Positions 1 through 8,399 of a DNA stretch of 18,493 nt are shown here, piece by piece. Below the pieces are notes generated by a model. The model worked only from the letters and a program-made list of their open reading frames with translations. It made no database searches and had not been told where the DNA came from. A program made the position numbers and the translations under genes. Source of the DNA: JALHOQ01 sp038144835 (GTDB lineage Bacteria > Bdellovibrionota > Bdellovibrionia > Bdellovibrionales > UBA1609); assembly GCA_038144835.1 (NCBI GenBank), contig JAYQON010000061.1:1-18493 (forward strand). Reading direction: 5' to 3'. Within the stretch, counting starts at the first letter, position 1. Every line of letters begins with the position of its first letter.

Positions 1-1
1 T

Positions 2-442
2 GTGTACGGTTTGATTCCCGGTGCCGAAGGGACTCTTAAGTTTGATGAAGCAAAGCCTGAAAATTCAAGTATTGAGGTATCGGTGAATGCTGATCAAATC
101 AACACGCACGACAAGAAGCGTGATGAGCACTTACGCGGACCTGATTTTTTTAATGTGAAGCAGTTCCCGAAAATTGTCTTGAAAAGCAAGAGCGTTAAAA
201 AAGTGAGCGACAAAAAATTTGAGGTTGTTGCAGATTTGACTATGCTCGGACAGACAAAGCCGCTCACGTTCACCTTTGATCTTATGAAGTCCGGAAAAGA
301 TCCTTGGGGCAATCAACGTATTGGTGGCGAGGCTAAATTCTCAATAAAGCGTTCGGACTACAAGATGACTTATATGAACAAGCCAAATGAGCTTGGAGAT
401 GTTGTCGAGATGGTCGTGAGCATGGAAGGGATCAAGCTTTAA
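2..442 (+). CDS. YceI-family protein, 3' part
   Basis: This is the C-terminal 147 codons of a YceI-like lipocalin-fold protein; the 5' end lies outside the window, so the first in-frame GTG is not a real start. The visible part has the family's signature: a strand ending in acidic residues, the block KRDEHLRGPDFF followed by a FPKI strand, then a TMLGQTKPLTF strand (usually L-H-G-x-T-K-P) and a late RSDYKMTYM segment. YceI proteins are usually periplasmic, about 190 aa long, and bind polyisoprenoid or similar amphiphilic lipids. Any signal peptide would be in the missing part. The stop codon is one base from the start of the next gene, so the two are probably co-transcribed and translationally coupled. 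The family assignment is firm; the ligand is unknown. Confidence 0.9.
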   Translation: MYGLIPGAEGTLKFDEAKPENSSIEVSVNADQINTHDKKRDEHLRGPDFFNVKQFPKIVLKSKSVKKVSDKKFEVVADLTMLGQTKPLTFTFDLMKSGKDPWGNQRIGGEAKFSIKRSDYKMTYMNKPNELGDVVEMVVSMEGIKL

Positions 443-443
443 G

Positions 444-1283
444 ATGTCACCTCTAGTGGCTTCTTTTTTAAGAAGTGCCGCCTTGCCGGCGGTACTTCTC
501 AGTGCAGGTATTTTGCTTTCAAAACTGACTCCTGAACGCATCAGGGGCAAGCTTCAAGTTTTGTTCTTTGCTCTGGCATATGTGCTAGGCAGTTACTTAT
601 TGCTTAATCGTCTTGCTTTTCCTCCACACGATTTGAGCGAATCGCTCTCGGCTTTAGCTTTGCTATTGGTGACCTTCCCGTTTCTGGCGCCCGCGAGACT
701 AGGATGGCGTTACGCTCTTCGTGCGTTATACGTGGCCATTGCTGGTTTCATCATCTTGTGGCACCTCAGAGATTCGATGGGAACCTTGCTCAATCAACGA
801 AATGCTTTGGCTTTCTTCTTTTTGGGCCTGGGAGGATGGTCTATCGTTGAACGAGCTGCCGGTAAGGTGGCGCCCCTCACTTTGATCGCTTTGCCTCTGG
901 TTTCTGCCACTAATTTAAGTTTTTTGCTGTTGTTCAAAGGAAGCGCATCATTGTCGCAATTGGTAACAACGGTATGTGCTCTTTATGGTGCGCTGGCAGT
1001 TCTGACTGTAACAGGAATCCAAAGAGTGGCTGTTTCCGCTTTGGTGCCATTTTTATCGATTTTTATTATTGCCTTTATGGCTGGCGGGCACTTTTATTTG
1101 GACATTAATCCCTGGCACATGATTTTTTTATGTTTGCCCTTCTTTGTGCTGTGGTTGAGAGATCTGATTCCGTTTGTGCCTCGAAGCCCTTTGTTTGAAG
1201 CGCTAACATTGAGCCTACTGTGCGCAGGCCCTTTAGCTTATTTTATGTACCAAATATTTAAAACCTCTGGTCCTCTTTACTGA
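444..1283 (+). CDS. multi-pass inner-membrane protein, unknown function
   Basis: I do not recognise this 279-aa protein. Hydrophobic stretches at about residues 12-28, 38-58, 68-86, 91-110, 121-136, 142-164, 172-192, 197-219, 224-245 and 250-272 suggest nine or ten membrane segments with very short loops, which fits an integral inner-membrane protein. No catalytic motif stands out; charged or polar residues near membrane segments include H107, R109 and D110, and H216 and D220. The ATG follows the YceI stop by one base, and a GGAAGGG purine run lies 14-20 bases upstream inside the YceI gene, so re-initiation after YceI is likely. Membrane partners next to YceI are often b-type cytochromes, but I see no matching pattern of histidine pairs, so I make no such claim. 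The 3' end overlaps the convergent gene by 7 bp. Confidence 0.8.
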   Translation: MSPLVASFLRSAALPAVLLSAGILLSKLTPERIRGKLQVLFFALAYVLGSYLLLNRLAFPPHDLSESLSALALLLVTFPFLAPARLGWRYALRALYVAIAGFIILWHLRDSMGTLLNQRNALAFFFLGLGGWSIVERAAGKVAPLTLIALPLVSATNLSFLLLFKGSASLSQLVTTVCALYGALAVLTVTGIQRVAVSALVPFLSIFIIAFMAGGHFYLDINPWHMIFLCLPFFVLWLRDLIPFVPRSPLFEALTLSLLCAGPLAYFMYQIFKTSGPLY

Positions 1284-2581
1284 TTCAAGCAGAGACGAGC
1301 CACAAGATCGTGGCCAACCCACCAAACGGGTTGGCTCGGGTTGTGGCCTTCATGCAGCATAGCCTTGCCACAAGCTTGGAAAACTATCTCACTCAATCGT
1401 GCCGTGAGTAACTCTTTGTCATCACGATGCATATCAATGATCTTTTGAGAGGTCGTGCGCATAAGCTCCATTTGTTCGGGGCCATTGTGTTGAGGCCAAG
1501 CTGGGTAATCAGACCATCGCTTCTTGATTATATCGGAATTAAAGTAATGACCTGTCAAAGTTAAGATTTCATCGACAGAATGCTCTGGTTTAAGAAGTGC
1601 CTGACAACTCGCAGACAGCTCCTGGGTCAGAGGATGTTTTGCGCCCTCACGGCGAAAGGCTCCCAAGAGGGGATAGAGCGCAACTTCAACGCCCAGAAAG
1701 ATCGAGCTGGAATTGGTGAGGATTTCTGGTGCGTTGAATACGCTGGTTTTAATTCCCTGAGCGCTACTGCGTAGGCTAATCTGTTCGAGTTCGAGTTTTG
1801 CAAATCCCTGGAGGTAGGGAGCATACGACTGCCAAGAGTATTCGCCATCGATCAGAATTTCAGTGCCATGGTATCCGTAGGCGACATACGAACATTGTCC
1901 TCCGTCCTTGGCTAGACGGTCTCTTAGTGGAGTGCTGAGTTCAATCAGATCGGCAAAACTGTTGGCCGTTACATCCATAAAGCTCATTGCACAAAATTGG
2001 CCCAAGGTGCTTTCCCAAAACTCGCGACTGGAAGCGTAACGCTCGCCATGGCCTTTAAAAACTCGATTCATCACGGGCAGAACGATCTTTGCCCGCGGTA
2101 CGCCGCCAGCCATTGTATGAGCAAAAAGTACATTGGCGCCAGATGGAATTTTTCTGTCAAGCTCAGCCATGTACTCGCGGACTCGCGCACGAAAGTTTTC
2201 GCGACCCTTAGTTCGCGATTGTTCAACTTGCTCCCAGTCAAGCTTTGCCAAGTTGGATTCACTAAGTTTGAGGCCTTTCAGCTGATCGACAGGGCTCATT
2301 CCTGAGTTGGATGGTTCCAAATCAAAACCACACTCAAGGGGAACATTAATCAAGGGTTGCTCTTTGCCAGCCATTTCATCAGCGTTGAGAGCGCGTAACT
2401 GGTTGTCGTCGGTTCTGCGTCCGACCGTGCTATAGATCACCTGCATACCATGCTTTTTTGCCTCTTCGATCAGTCCATTGACGTAACCGCGAGCAAATAC
2501 TTCGCCAAAAATGACAAGGACATCCTTTTGAGAGTAGCCAGGCGTTGCGGGAATTTTTCGTAAAGGTTGGAAGGTCTGCAT
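1277..2581 (-). CDS. Rossmann-fold protein resembling atypical enoyl-ACP reductase
   Basis: This 434-aa protein has no signal peptide or membrane segment, so it is probably cytoplasmic. Near the N-terminus (residues 21-50) is a beta-alpha-beta pattern, VLVIFGEVFARGYVNGL, with a Gly-rich turn where short-chain dehydrogenases bind NAD(P)H. In the middle, Y253 and K262 are separated by eight residues (YAPYLQGFAK), and the helix after the Lys resembles the GLAK helix of FabI. Y-x8-K is the spacing known for FabV-type enoyl-ACP reductases, while classical SDRs have Y-x3-K and FabI has Y-x6-K. A reductase acting on enoyl thioesters in fatty-acid synthesis is therefore plausible; I recall an annotation family called FabMG that may apply, but could not check it. 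The protein is far longer than FabI (about 260 aa). The start is supported by AAGGAGA about 6 bases upstream of the ATG. Substrate and physiological role are inferred. Confidence 0.6.
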   Translation of the reverse strand: MQTFQPLRKIPATPGYSQKDVLVIFGEVFARGYVNGLIEEAKKHGMQVIYSTVGRRTDDNQLRALNADEMAGKEQPLINVPLECGFDLEPSNSGMSPVDQLKGLKLSESNLAKLDWEQVEQSRTKGRENFRARVREYMAELDRKIPSGANVLFAHTMAGGVPRAKIVLPVMNRVFKGHGERYASSREFWESTLGQFCAMSFMDVTANSFADLIELSTPLRDRLAKDGGQCSYVAYGYHGTEILIDGEYSWQSYAPYLQGFAKLELEQISLRSSAQGIKTSVFNAPEILTNSSSIFLGVEVALYPLLGAFRREGAKHPLTQELSASCQALLKPEHSVDEILTLTGHYFNSDIIKKRWSDYPAWPQHNGPEQMELMRTTSQKIIDMHRDDKELLTARLSEIVFQACGKAMLHEGHNPSQPVWWVGHDLVARLCLNQ

Positions 2582-2956
2582 GCAGGTCTCCTTGATGATT
2601 GCTCTCTTGATGTGTACCGGTTTGACTATTTTAAGTCGATGCGCGTTGTGTCCTTAGTTCCAATTTGGGTGTTAGGTTGCGAGCTTGTGCAAACGGGTAG
2701 CTTTGTCTAACACTTGGGCAATATGGTAATTTTTTACAGCTCATTTCAAACACTTATTTAAGATTGTAGTTGCACCTTAGACTGTCGCTCTCGTATATCG
2801 AGTTCAAGGAAGATTTTAACGCACACGAAATTTGTCACCTGCGATTTTAAGCAGACGTAGCTTGCCATTTTCCATTGGGAGGTTGTTTACCTTTTTTTGG
2901 AATGAATCTTGTACGTGTTTGGGTCGAGGTCGATTAAATCTCCGCGGGACGGGTTA
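2582..2956. other. 375-bp divergent intergenic region
   Basis: This spacer lies between two divergently transcribed genes and should hold promoters for both. On the plus strand the best sigma70-like pair is at 2770-2799. A TTGGGAGG Shine-Dalgarno-like run at 2875-2882 has no start codon at a usable distance: the ATG at 2902 opens only an 11-codon frame ending at 2937, and the frame of the barrel gene has a stop at 2903. I see no convincing promoter on the minus strand, no strong hairpin and no coding potential over most of the region. Confidence 0.6.
2770..2799 (+). promoter_or_regulatory. putative sigma70-like promoter
   Basis: TTGCAC at 2770-2775 and TATATC at 2794-2799 are separated by 18 bases, a reasonable match to -35 and -10 boxes. 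The pair lies about 160 bases upstream of the barrel start. It was found by eye only and could be a chance match. Confidence 0.3.
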
Positions 2957-4105
2957 ATGTTGGGATCAAGAGTCCGTTTACTGAGTCTGCTTGGGCTGAT
3001 TCTTTTCAGTTCAATCCTCTTTGCGCAAAATTCGTCGATGCTGACACTTTCCGCGCCCCCTCCTGGACCACTGGGTTCAAAATGGAGGGCTGAGTGGGAA
3101 ATGTTTTTGGGAGGCAACAGTTTCTCAGAAGGTAAGGACGAGGGGCTTGGCGCTCTGGTTTACTTCAAAAGCAACTTTGAATATCAGTTTGCACCCTGGT
3201 TAAAAGCAAAAATCCGCCCCCGAATTGATCTTTATGCAGGTCGCGCTCAAGAGCGGTATGATAACGACACTTATCGCAATCGGATTCGATTGATTGAAGG
3301 CTACTTGGCTGTCCAGCCTGTCGAAGGCTTGGAGCTGCGCGCGGGCGCTATAAATCAGGGATTTTTGAAGAGTCCCATGTTGATGTCGTCGCATCGTGGG
3401 TTCCCCGGACTGCAACAGATCTTGTCTAGCCAGTGGGGAACATTTAAGGCGCAGTTGATTGCCCAGCAGGTGGTGCCAACATCTTATAGTTTAAATACGG
3501 ATCGGGAAGAGAAAGAAGGTTTACCCTCATTTGCCACCCAGTCTTTACATCTTTCAGCCAGTTACAATTGGTTAGAAGGTAGTTTATCTGCTGGCCGCTT
3601 TGCATTCAACAATATGCCCAGTAAGGTGGCTTTTGAGAGCGCCATTAGTGGTAACCATGTTGAAGGAGAGGTCGCACCTGGTGCTCGCTTTAAAACCGGT
3701 TTTGAGGGCTGGTTTGGTGGTATCGAGGTTTGTGCGTGTTTTGATTCGCCCATTCAATTTGTGGGTGAGTTTCAAAGATTGACGAATTTGAAAGCTCCTA
3801 GTGTCGATGCGGATGCTCAGAGTTGGGGTTTTGGGCCACGGTTTATTTTGGGCGAGCATGAAATTGAAATTCGCTACCGCCAGTATTTTATAGAGTCCGA
3901 TGCCACGGTAGGGGTATACAACCGATCCTTCATGGGTAACACCAACCGGATGGGTGAGAATATTGAGTTTAAAATTGATTTCAAGGACAGAAAATTCGCT
4001 CTTGTGGGCGAATGGATCAATGCGCGTGTGATCCGTGACAATGCCACTCAAAAAACCATGACCGTTTACTATTTTGGTGTGGAGACCCCCTATGCGCCTT
4101 TCTAA
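2957..4105 (+). CDS. outer-membrane beta-barrel protein
   Basis: With the ATG at 2957 the product is 382 aa and begins with a good signal peptide: a basic R5/R7 region, a hydrophobic core and probable cleavage after LFA at residue 23. Upstream in-frame TTG and GTG codons (2909, 2915) would only add polar residues before the signal, so I reject them. The mature protein alternates hydrophobic and polar residues in many short strands (for example around LKAKIRPRIDLYAG, LELRAGAINQG, HEIEIRYRQYF and FALVGEWINARV), and it ends in Phe, as do BAM-assembled outer-membrane barrels. The total suits a barrel of roughly 14-16 strands; the count is an estimate. No porin family is recognised. It is the first gene of a two-gene unit and overlaps the giant lipoprotein by 14 bp, so the two products may act together at the outer membrane. 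The Shine-Dalgarno before 2957 is weak. Confidence 0.75.
   Translation: MLGSRVRLLSLLGLILFSSILFAQNSSMLTLSAPPPGPLGSKWRAEWEMFLGGNSFSEGKDEGLGALVYFKSNFEYQFAPWLKAKIRPRIDLYAGRAQERYDNDTYRNRIRLIEGYLAVQPVEGLELRAGAINQGFLKSPMLMSSHRGFPGLQQILSSQWGTFKAQLIAQQVVPTSYSLNTDREEKEGLPSFATQSLHLSASYNWLEGSLSAGRFAFNNMPSKVAFESAISGNHVEGEVAPGARFKTGFEGWFGGIEVCACFDSPIQFVGEFQRLTNLKAPSVDADAQSWGFGPRFILGEHEIEIRYRQYFIESDATVGVYNRSFMGNTNRMGENIEFKIDFKDRKFALVGEWINARVIRDNATQKTMTVYYFGVETPYAPF
4081..4085 (+). promoter_or_regulatory. ribosome binding site deciding the lipoprotein start
   Basis: GGAGA lies six bases before the ATG at 4092 and inside the end of the barrel gene. It supports 4092 rather than the in-frame upstream start at 4074, which would put extra residues ahead of the lipoprotein signal. 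Confidence 0.6.
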
Positions 4106-7100
4106 CAAGTGTCTTGTATTTGCTGCCCTAATATCGACCCTCGTTGGTTGTACTAAGCCAGACAAGGTGGAGGGATCTGATGAAGCAAATTTTTATGTGA
4201 AGTCGGTTAAAGGTAGCGGGGCACCAGGACGGATTAGTGAAAACAATCCTTGGCGTGTGCCTGAATTTGTTACTTTTGGTTTCTACGCCTGCGTTGAAGA
4301 ACGCACCACACGTAAAGAGCTGCGCAATCAGCCAATGGCCATTTACCACCCGGACAATCGCCCTTTCGTTGTGGCCAAAACAAATCAGAATGGTTGCCTT
4401 AACTGGAGTGAACCTGTGGGCTATAACCATTTTGCGGCTCAATCGGGTTGGGTGACGTTAAAGCGTGAAATTGTAGGGCGTGGTGCCAACTCAGGCCGTA
4501 GAGCGGTTGAATTGGCGGTGAATCCGTGGGCTGCAGGAGATGACAAGAGGGACGGGCGCCCTGCGGTAGTGTTTATGCGTGATGGTGCCGATGGTTTTAA
4601 ACCCTCTGGGCAAGAGTTGTTTGATGGTCCTCGTGCGAGCATGGCTCTTAAGGGTGCCCTACAGGGAGCTGCTCGCTTGATGGTTCAGAATGTGAAAGTT
4701 CGTGCTATCCCCGAAGGCGAGGGTGAGGGTTGGGTTGCGCTGCTGGTTGAAGTTGAGATGGAGCCAAAGATTCAAACTCGCCGATTTAATGGATCTGTCA
4801 CTTACGAGAGCGTACAGGATGGCGATTTTGATATAGAAGCGCAGATTTTAGGGAGTAATATTGGTCCGCAAATGGATCGCAGGGTCTTGCTGATGAGCGG
4901 TGAGGTCTACGCTGTTGGCAAGGTTCGGGACCGCAAACTAAAAGCAGAATTTAAACTCAGCCAACGTCGACGGGCCATTCAGGGCAATCTGGAGCTTGCT
5001 TTACGTGTTTCACCACGTTCTTTAAATAAAGAGAAAAATGACTATCCCAATGTTCTTCCGTTCGAAGGCCTGTTTCGTTTTGGTTCAGGCACCGAAGTCG
5101 ATAGCATGAGTGGCAGTCTGGCGAATGCCTGTGTAGAGCCCAAAGGATGTTCTTTCGATAAAATCATAGCCTCTGCAGCCAACTATGAAGATTTAGTTGC
5201 TAAAAAATACATCCGCAACAATGATCGCTATCTTTTTTCAAAGCTGCAGTTTCGCTTCACATCCGTTTTGCCTGGCGAAACCGCGACTCAGAGAACGGTG
5301 GCTTACACAGCTTCAACCTGCATAAAAGACCGTCAGACGGGGCGGCCTCTTGCGGATACGCCAATGATCATTCGCTATCAAGAGACCTCTGATGGTCGTC
5401 CCAAGCCTAAGCCAATCTACAAAGAAACGGATGAGTCCGGCTGTCTCAATTGGAGCAGTAATATCTTTCATAAATACTATGATCCAGAAGAGTATTTTGA
5501 AAATGTGATCTCCATAGAGAGAGAATCAGGTTTTAAAAGAGAATTTAAATTTTACCTTAACCCTTGGGATGACAAGTTCACCTTTGGTTGGGATGCGCGC
5601 GAATTCGATCAGAAATTTTTTGATGACATTCGTAAGCGAAAAAAGATTCGCTCGCGTTTCTTTTTAGACAGCTTTGGTTATCATACCGTGCGTTTTCTCT
5701 ACAATATCGATCCTTTTATGGAGCTTGAGGTTAAAAAGACCGTCCTCATGGAGCTGGATCCACGGGTTCTTCGTTACTCCGGAATCATCAATGCTCGAAA
5801 AATGACGGAACCCTTGCGAGATGGAATTTACCTACTCAAAGTGGCGATTCAGAAAAGCTACTTGGATCCACGTGATAATTCTCGCTGGATGCTCAAAAAC
5901 ACGCCTGAAAGACAAGCTAAGCTCGAGCGTGTTGGTGGCTCAACTCTGGTAGCAAGAGAGTTTGTAACCAGCAATATGGCTTTGGTGCGCGTGGTTAACG
6001 GGGTGATTATTTACCCCATTGAACTCACAATGCGTGATCTTAGATTGATGCGTGTGCGTTCTAATTTCTTGGTGCAGCTTGAAACGGTTGATGAACGATT
6101 GATTCAAGCCTTTCATGTGTTTAAGCGGCACGCAATGAACGTCAACGATTTAGAAAAGGCTTTAAAAGAGTTTAAAGAGAAGCTCGAAGATAAATCTTTG
6201 CGCGATGTAACCCAAGAACTTGGCGGAGAGGTTCCTCCTGCTTTAGATCCTCTGATAAAGCAGCGCGAAGAGCTTGCGGCTCTCAATAACCAAACCAAAG
6301 CTTACGAAGAGCTACGAGCTAAAGTGGCCGACGTCCAAGAGTTGATTAGCCACAATATCGAGGGGTTGCGGCGCAAGTTAGAGAATGGTGGAGCCATTGG
6401 TTTTTATCTTAGTGGCGGCGGAGAAAAAACAGACTTGCCGCATATCTTGGCTACTGACACGCTCATCAATGATAACTTTGAGTTGAGTTCTGAGCTTTTG
6501 GATGACCTGCGCGAAGTTTTAAAAATCAATGATTTCAGCGAAGTCATGCTTCCAAGAAAAGAAGAGATCGATCTCAATCTTTTCGTCGAGAAAAACTCTG
6601 GTCTAGAAAAGCGCAGCTTTGTCGGGCCGGTTATTTTCCTTTCAAATGCTTATAAGGATTCTGTCCGTGCCACCGATAATCTCGACGAGGCAGGATGTTT
6701 AGATCCTGTGCGAGGTAAGTCGACCTTGGAGCGCTCTAAAGAGGCGTTAAGTCTTAAAAAGCTTGAATATGATGAAGCGATGGCGGCACGAGATAAACTT
6801 GAAGGTAAACGCACAAATAATGCTTTTAATTATGATAAATATTTTGGCTCGGAAAACCGTCAGAATAATGCGTATCAGTTCAACCCTTTTTATGGATCGT
6901 TGACTCATCTTTGCTATAAACACGTTGATGACCTGATCGCTAAACAGAAGCAGTTAGATAAAGACTGGGTTCAGCGTTACGCCATCATGTCTCTTAAGTA
7001 CAACTTTTTGACCAGTTTCCCATTTGACATGGACTATACCTCGCTGGCTCACGAAAAATTAACGCGGGTGAAGAATGGATGTGAAGGAGACGTGAGCGAA

Positions 7101-8399
7101 TGTCTTGAGGAGACCGACGATTTGACCGTGTCTCCAGAGGCATTGTTACAGGATGCGAATCAGAATCTGGATGTAACGACTCAGAGGGCAAATACTCAGA
7201 TCGGTAATGTGGTTAAGCGGTTTCGTGGGATTCCATTTCGATCAGAAAAAAGCAGTTGGACCTTACAGGAATTACCCACGTTGTTCTATGAGCGAAAGCC
7301 TGAGAATACAGCCGGTCTTTGCAATATTTTGGCGAACCGGATCGCTCGTAATTTGCGTGACCATCAGCTTTCATCTCTTCCAGAAAAAGTCATTCTTGAA
7401 AAAGTTGCTGAAGCATGTACGCATGAGGATGGCCTGATACACGATATTAAGTTACATGTTGGCAAAACCGGTGGATATACGTTCCTCGGTGGTCTCAACT
7501 TGAATATCAACGTGGGCGAAAGCTTTTCTGTCGGTTCAAGTTACTCATGGTCTGGCAGTTTAGAATTGACTGATTTTATTGGAACCATGGCTGGGTTTTC
7601 CAAGGCGAGTTTCTTAGGTGGTCCAAGCGGTGGTCTGGCGACTGGTCTTGGTTATGGATCGAATGCTATTAAGCCTTTCAGTTTGAAGCTTGGCTCCAGC
7701 TTGTCTGAGTCTGAGGGGACTAGTGTCAGCGAATCGACATACCTGGTATCTCAGATATCTAAATTTGAGCTCGATCTTTTATCTTATGAACGTTGTGCGG
7801 TGATTCGTCTGTCTGATTCTGCGATTCAGTATTTAGCAAGAGCATGGGGCGACAACAAGATATTGCGTACAATTGGATTATCCACAGCAGACTTTGCCAA
7901 GGAAAAGACCCTGAGATTGGTTTCGCGTGGTAATATGGTTTGTGAAGGTAAAGGTGGATTTGCCAACAATACACCCAAGCGTGTGAAGGAGATGTATTTT
8001 TACTTCACTCAGCACTTTACGGAAGGGGATATGTTGGATCAAGCGGATCTGTACAATCATCCCTGGCTGTTAGCGATGCGTGGCGTGCGCGACTACACTA
8101 TGTTTGTGAAAAAGATCCGTGCGCAGGAGACGGCTAGTCTTAAAAATTACGTCTCTAAAGTGACGGGCCTTGCGGACCCTCGCCGTATGGCTTGGGCTTT
8201 GGGACATATGTTTGGACTCTATAAAAATAAATTGCCTTCATTTCCGGGGTTTTATACCCAACTTGAGCCGCATGAAGATATTGCCGCCTTTCCTTTGGAA
8301 CAGGGTTTTCAGTTCAGCAAAGAAGATCCAGACCCAAGGGGTGAAGTTATTCGCAGACGGTTAGAACAACCAAAATCAAGAATGCCTGAGCGTCGCTAA
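4092..8399 (+). CDS. giant envelope lipoprotein with duplicated Cys modules
   Basis: This 1435-aa protein belongs to no family I recognise. It starts with a lipoprotein signal: K6, a hydrophobic stretch, then the lipobox LVGC with Cys20 as the lipidation site. Asp is not at +2, so transport to the outer membrane is plausible. Two modules, about residues 60-250 and 403-590, share ordered motifs: a Cys in the first strand (C67, C410), GCLNW (101-105, 450-454), NPW (144-146, 490-492), an E/D-P-K/R strand (about 224, 556) and a DG turn about 20 residues later. The paired Cys (67/102 and 410/451) may form disulfides in the periplasm. Charged heptad-like helices lie at about 672-768 and 875-912. 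A Gly/Ser-rich strand region (about 1125-1225, LGGLNLNINVGESF onward) precedes a mixed C-terminal domain. It overlaps the barrel gene by 14 bp. Structural, secretion and surface-adhesion roles are all possible; none is shown. Confidence 0.8.
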   Translation: MRLSNKCLVFAALISTLVGCTKPDKVEGSDEANFYVKSVKGSGAPGRISENNPWRVPEFVTFGFYACVEERTTRKELRNQPMAIYHPDNRPFVVAKTNQNGCLNWSEPVGYNHFAAQSGWVTLKREIVGRGANSGRRAVELAVNPWAAGDDKRDGRPAVVFMRDGADGFKPSGQELFDGPRASMALKGALQGAARLMVQNVKVRAIPEGEGEGWVALLVEVEMEPKIQTRRFNGSVTYESVQDGDFDIEAQILGSNIGPQMDRRVLLMSGEVYAVGKVRDRKLKAEFKLSQRRRAIQGNLELALRVSPRSLNKEKNDYPNVLPFEGLFRFGSGTEVDSMSGSLANACVEPKGCSFDKIIASAANYEDLVAKKYIRNNDRYLFSKLQFRFTSVLPGETATQRTVAYTASTCIKDRQTGRPLADTPMIIRYQETSDGRPKPKPIYKETDESGCLNWSSNIFHKYYDPEEYFENVISIERESGFKREFKFYLNPWDDKFTFGWDAREFDQKFFDDIRKRKKIRSRFFLDSFGYHTVRFLYNIDPFMELEVKKTVLMELDPRVLRYSGIINARKMTEPLRDGIYLLKVAIQKSYLDPRDNSRWMLKNTPERQAKLERVGGSTLVAREFVTSNMALVRVVNGVIIYPIELTMRDLRLMRVRSNFLVQLETVDERLIQAFHVFKRHAMNVNDLEKALKEFKEKLEDKSLRDVTQELGGEVPPALDPLIKQREELAALNNQTKAYEELRAKVADVQELISHNIEGLRRKLENGGAIGFYLSGGGEKTDLPHILATDTLINDNFELSSELLDDLREVLKINDFSEVMLPRKEEIDLNLFVEKNSGLEKRSFVGPVIFLSNAYKDSVRATDNLDEAGCLDPVRGKSTLERSKEALSLKKLEYDEAMAARDKLEGKRTNNAFNYDKYFGSENRQNNAYQFNPFYGSLTHLCYKHVDDLIAKQKQLDKDWVQRYAIMSLKYNFLTSFPFDMDYTSLAHEKLTRVKNGCEGDVSECLEETDDLTVSPEALLQDANQNLDVTTQRANTQIGNVVKRFRGIPFRSEKSSWTLQELPTLFYERKPENTAGLCNILANRIARNLRDHQLSSLPEKVILEKVAEACTHEDGLIHDIKLHVGKTGGYTFLGGLNLNINVGESFSVGSSYSWSGSLELTDFIGTMAGFSKASFLGGPSGGLATGLGYGSNAIKPFSLKLGSSLSESEGTSVSESTYLVSQISKFELDLLSYERCAVIRLSDSAIQYLARAWGDNKILRTIGLSTADFAKEKTLRLVSRGNMVCEGKGGFANNTPKRVKEMYFYFTQHFTEGDMLDQADLYNHPWLLAMRGVRDYTMFVKKIRAQETASLKNYVSKVTGLADPRRMAWALGHMFGLYKNKLPSFPGFYTQLEPHEDIAAFPLEQGFQFSKEDPDPRGEVIRRRLEQPKSRMPERR
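4269..4835 (+). repeat. first copy of the GCLNW/NPW protein module
   Basis: This is the nucleotide span of the first diverged protein repeat inside the lipoprotein gene (about residues 60-248). It carries C67, GCLNW 101-105, NPW 144-146, EPK near 224 and DG at 243-244. The copies are conserved at protein level only, with no obvious DNA identity, so the duplication is old. Confidence 0.6.
5298..5840 (+). repeat. second copy of the GCLNW/NPW protein module
   Basis: This is the nucleotide span of the second copy (about residues 403-583). It carries C410, GCLNW 450-454, NPW 490-492, DPR 556-558 and DG at 577-578. Spacing from GCLNW to NPW is 40 residues here and 43 in the first copy; from the DP/EP proline to the DG aspartate it is 20 here and about 18-19 in the first. 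Confidence 0.6.

Noticed and set aside
1313..1335. Perfect 8-bp hairpin GCCAACCC/GGGTTGGC near the convergent junction, considered as a terminator
   Set aside because: It lies inside the minus-strand coding region about 35 bases before its stop and has no T-tract on either side, so it is probably a coding coincidence.
2902..2937. 11-codon ATG frame upstream of the barrel gene, considered as a leader peptide
   Set aside because: The only good Shine-Dalgarno (2875-2882) is about 19 bases away, and the peptide has no run of regulatory codons or attenuator hairpin after it.
2909..2956. Upstream TTG and GTG starts for the barrel gene
   Set aside because: They add polar residues ahead of a complete signal peptide that begins at the ATG at 2957, and they have no ribosome site at the proper distance.
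4074..4091. Start at 4074 for the giant lipoprotein
   Set aside because: The ATG at 4092 gives a clean lipoprotein signal and has GGAGA six bases upstream; the earlier start adds residues with two prolines before the basic region.
3584..4165. 193-codon minus-strand open frame across the barrel gene
   Set aside because: It lies wholly opposite a gene with a signal peptide and barrel pattern, has no ribosome site and shows no domain; it is a shadow frame.
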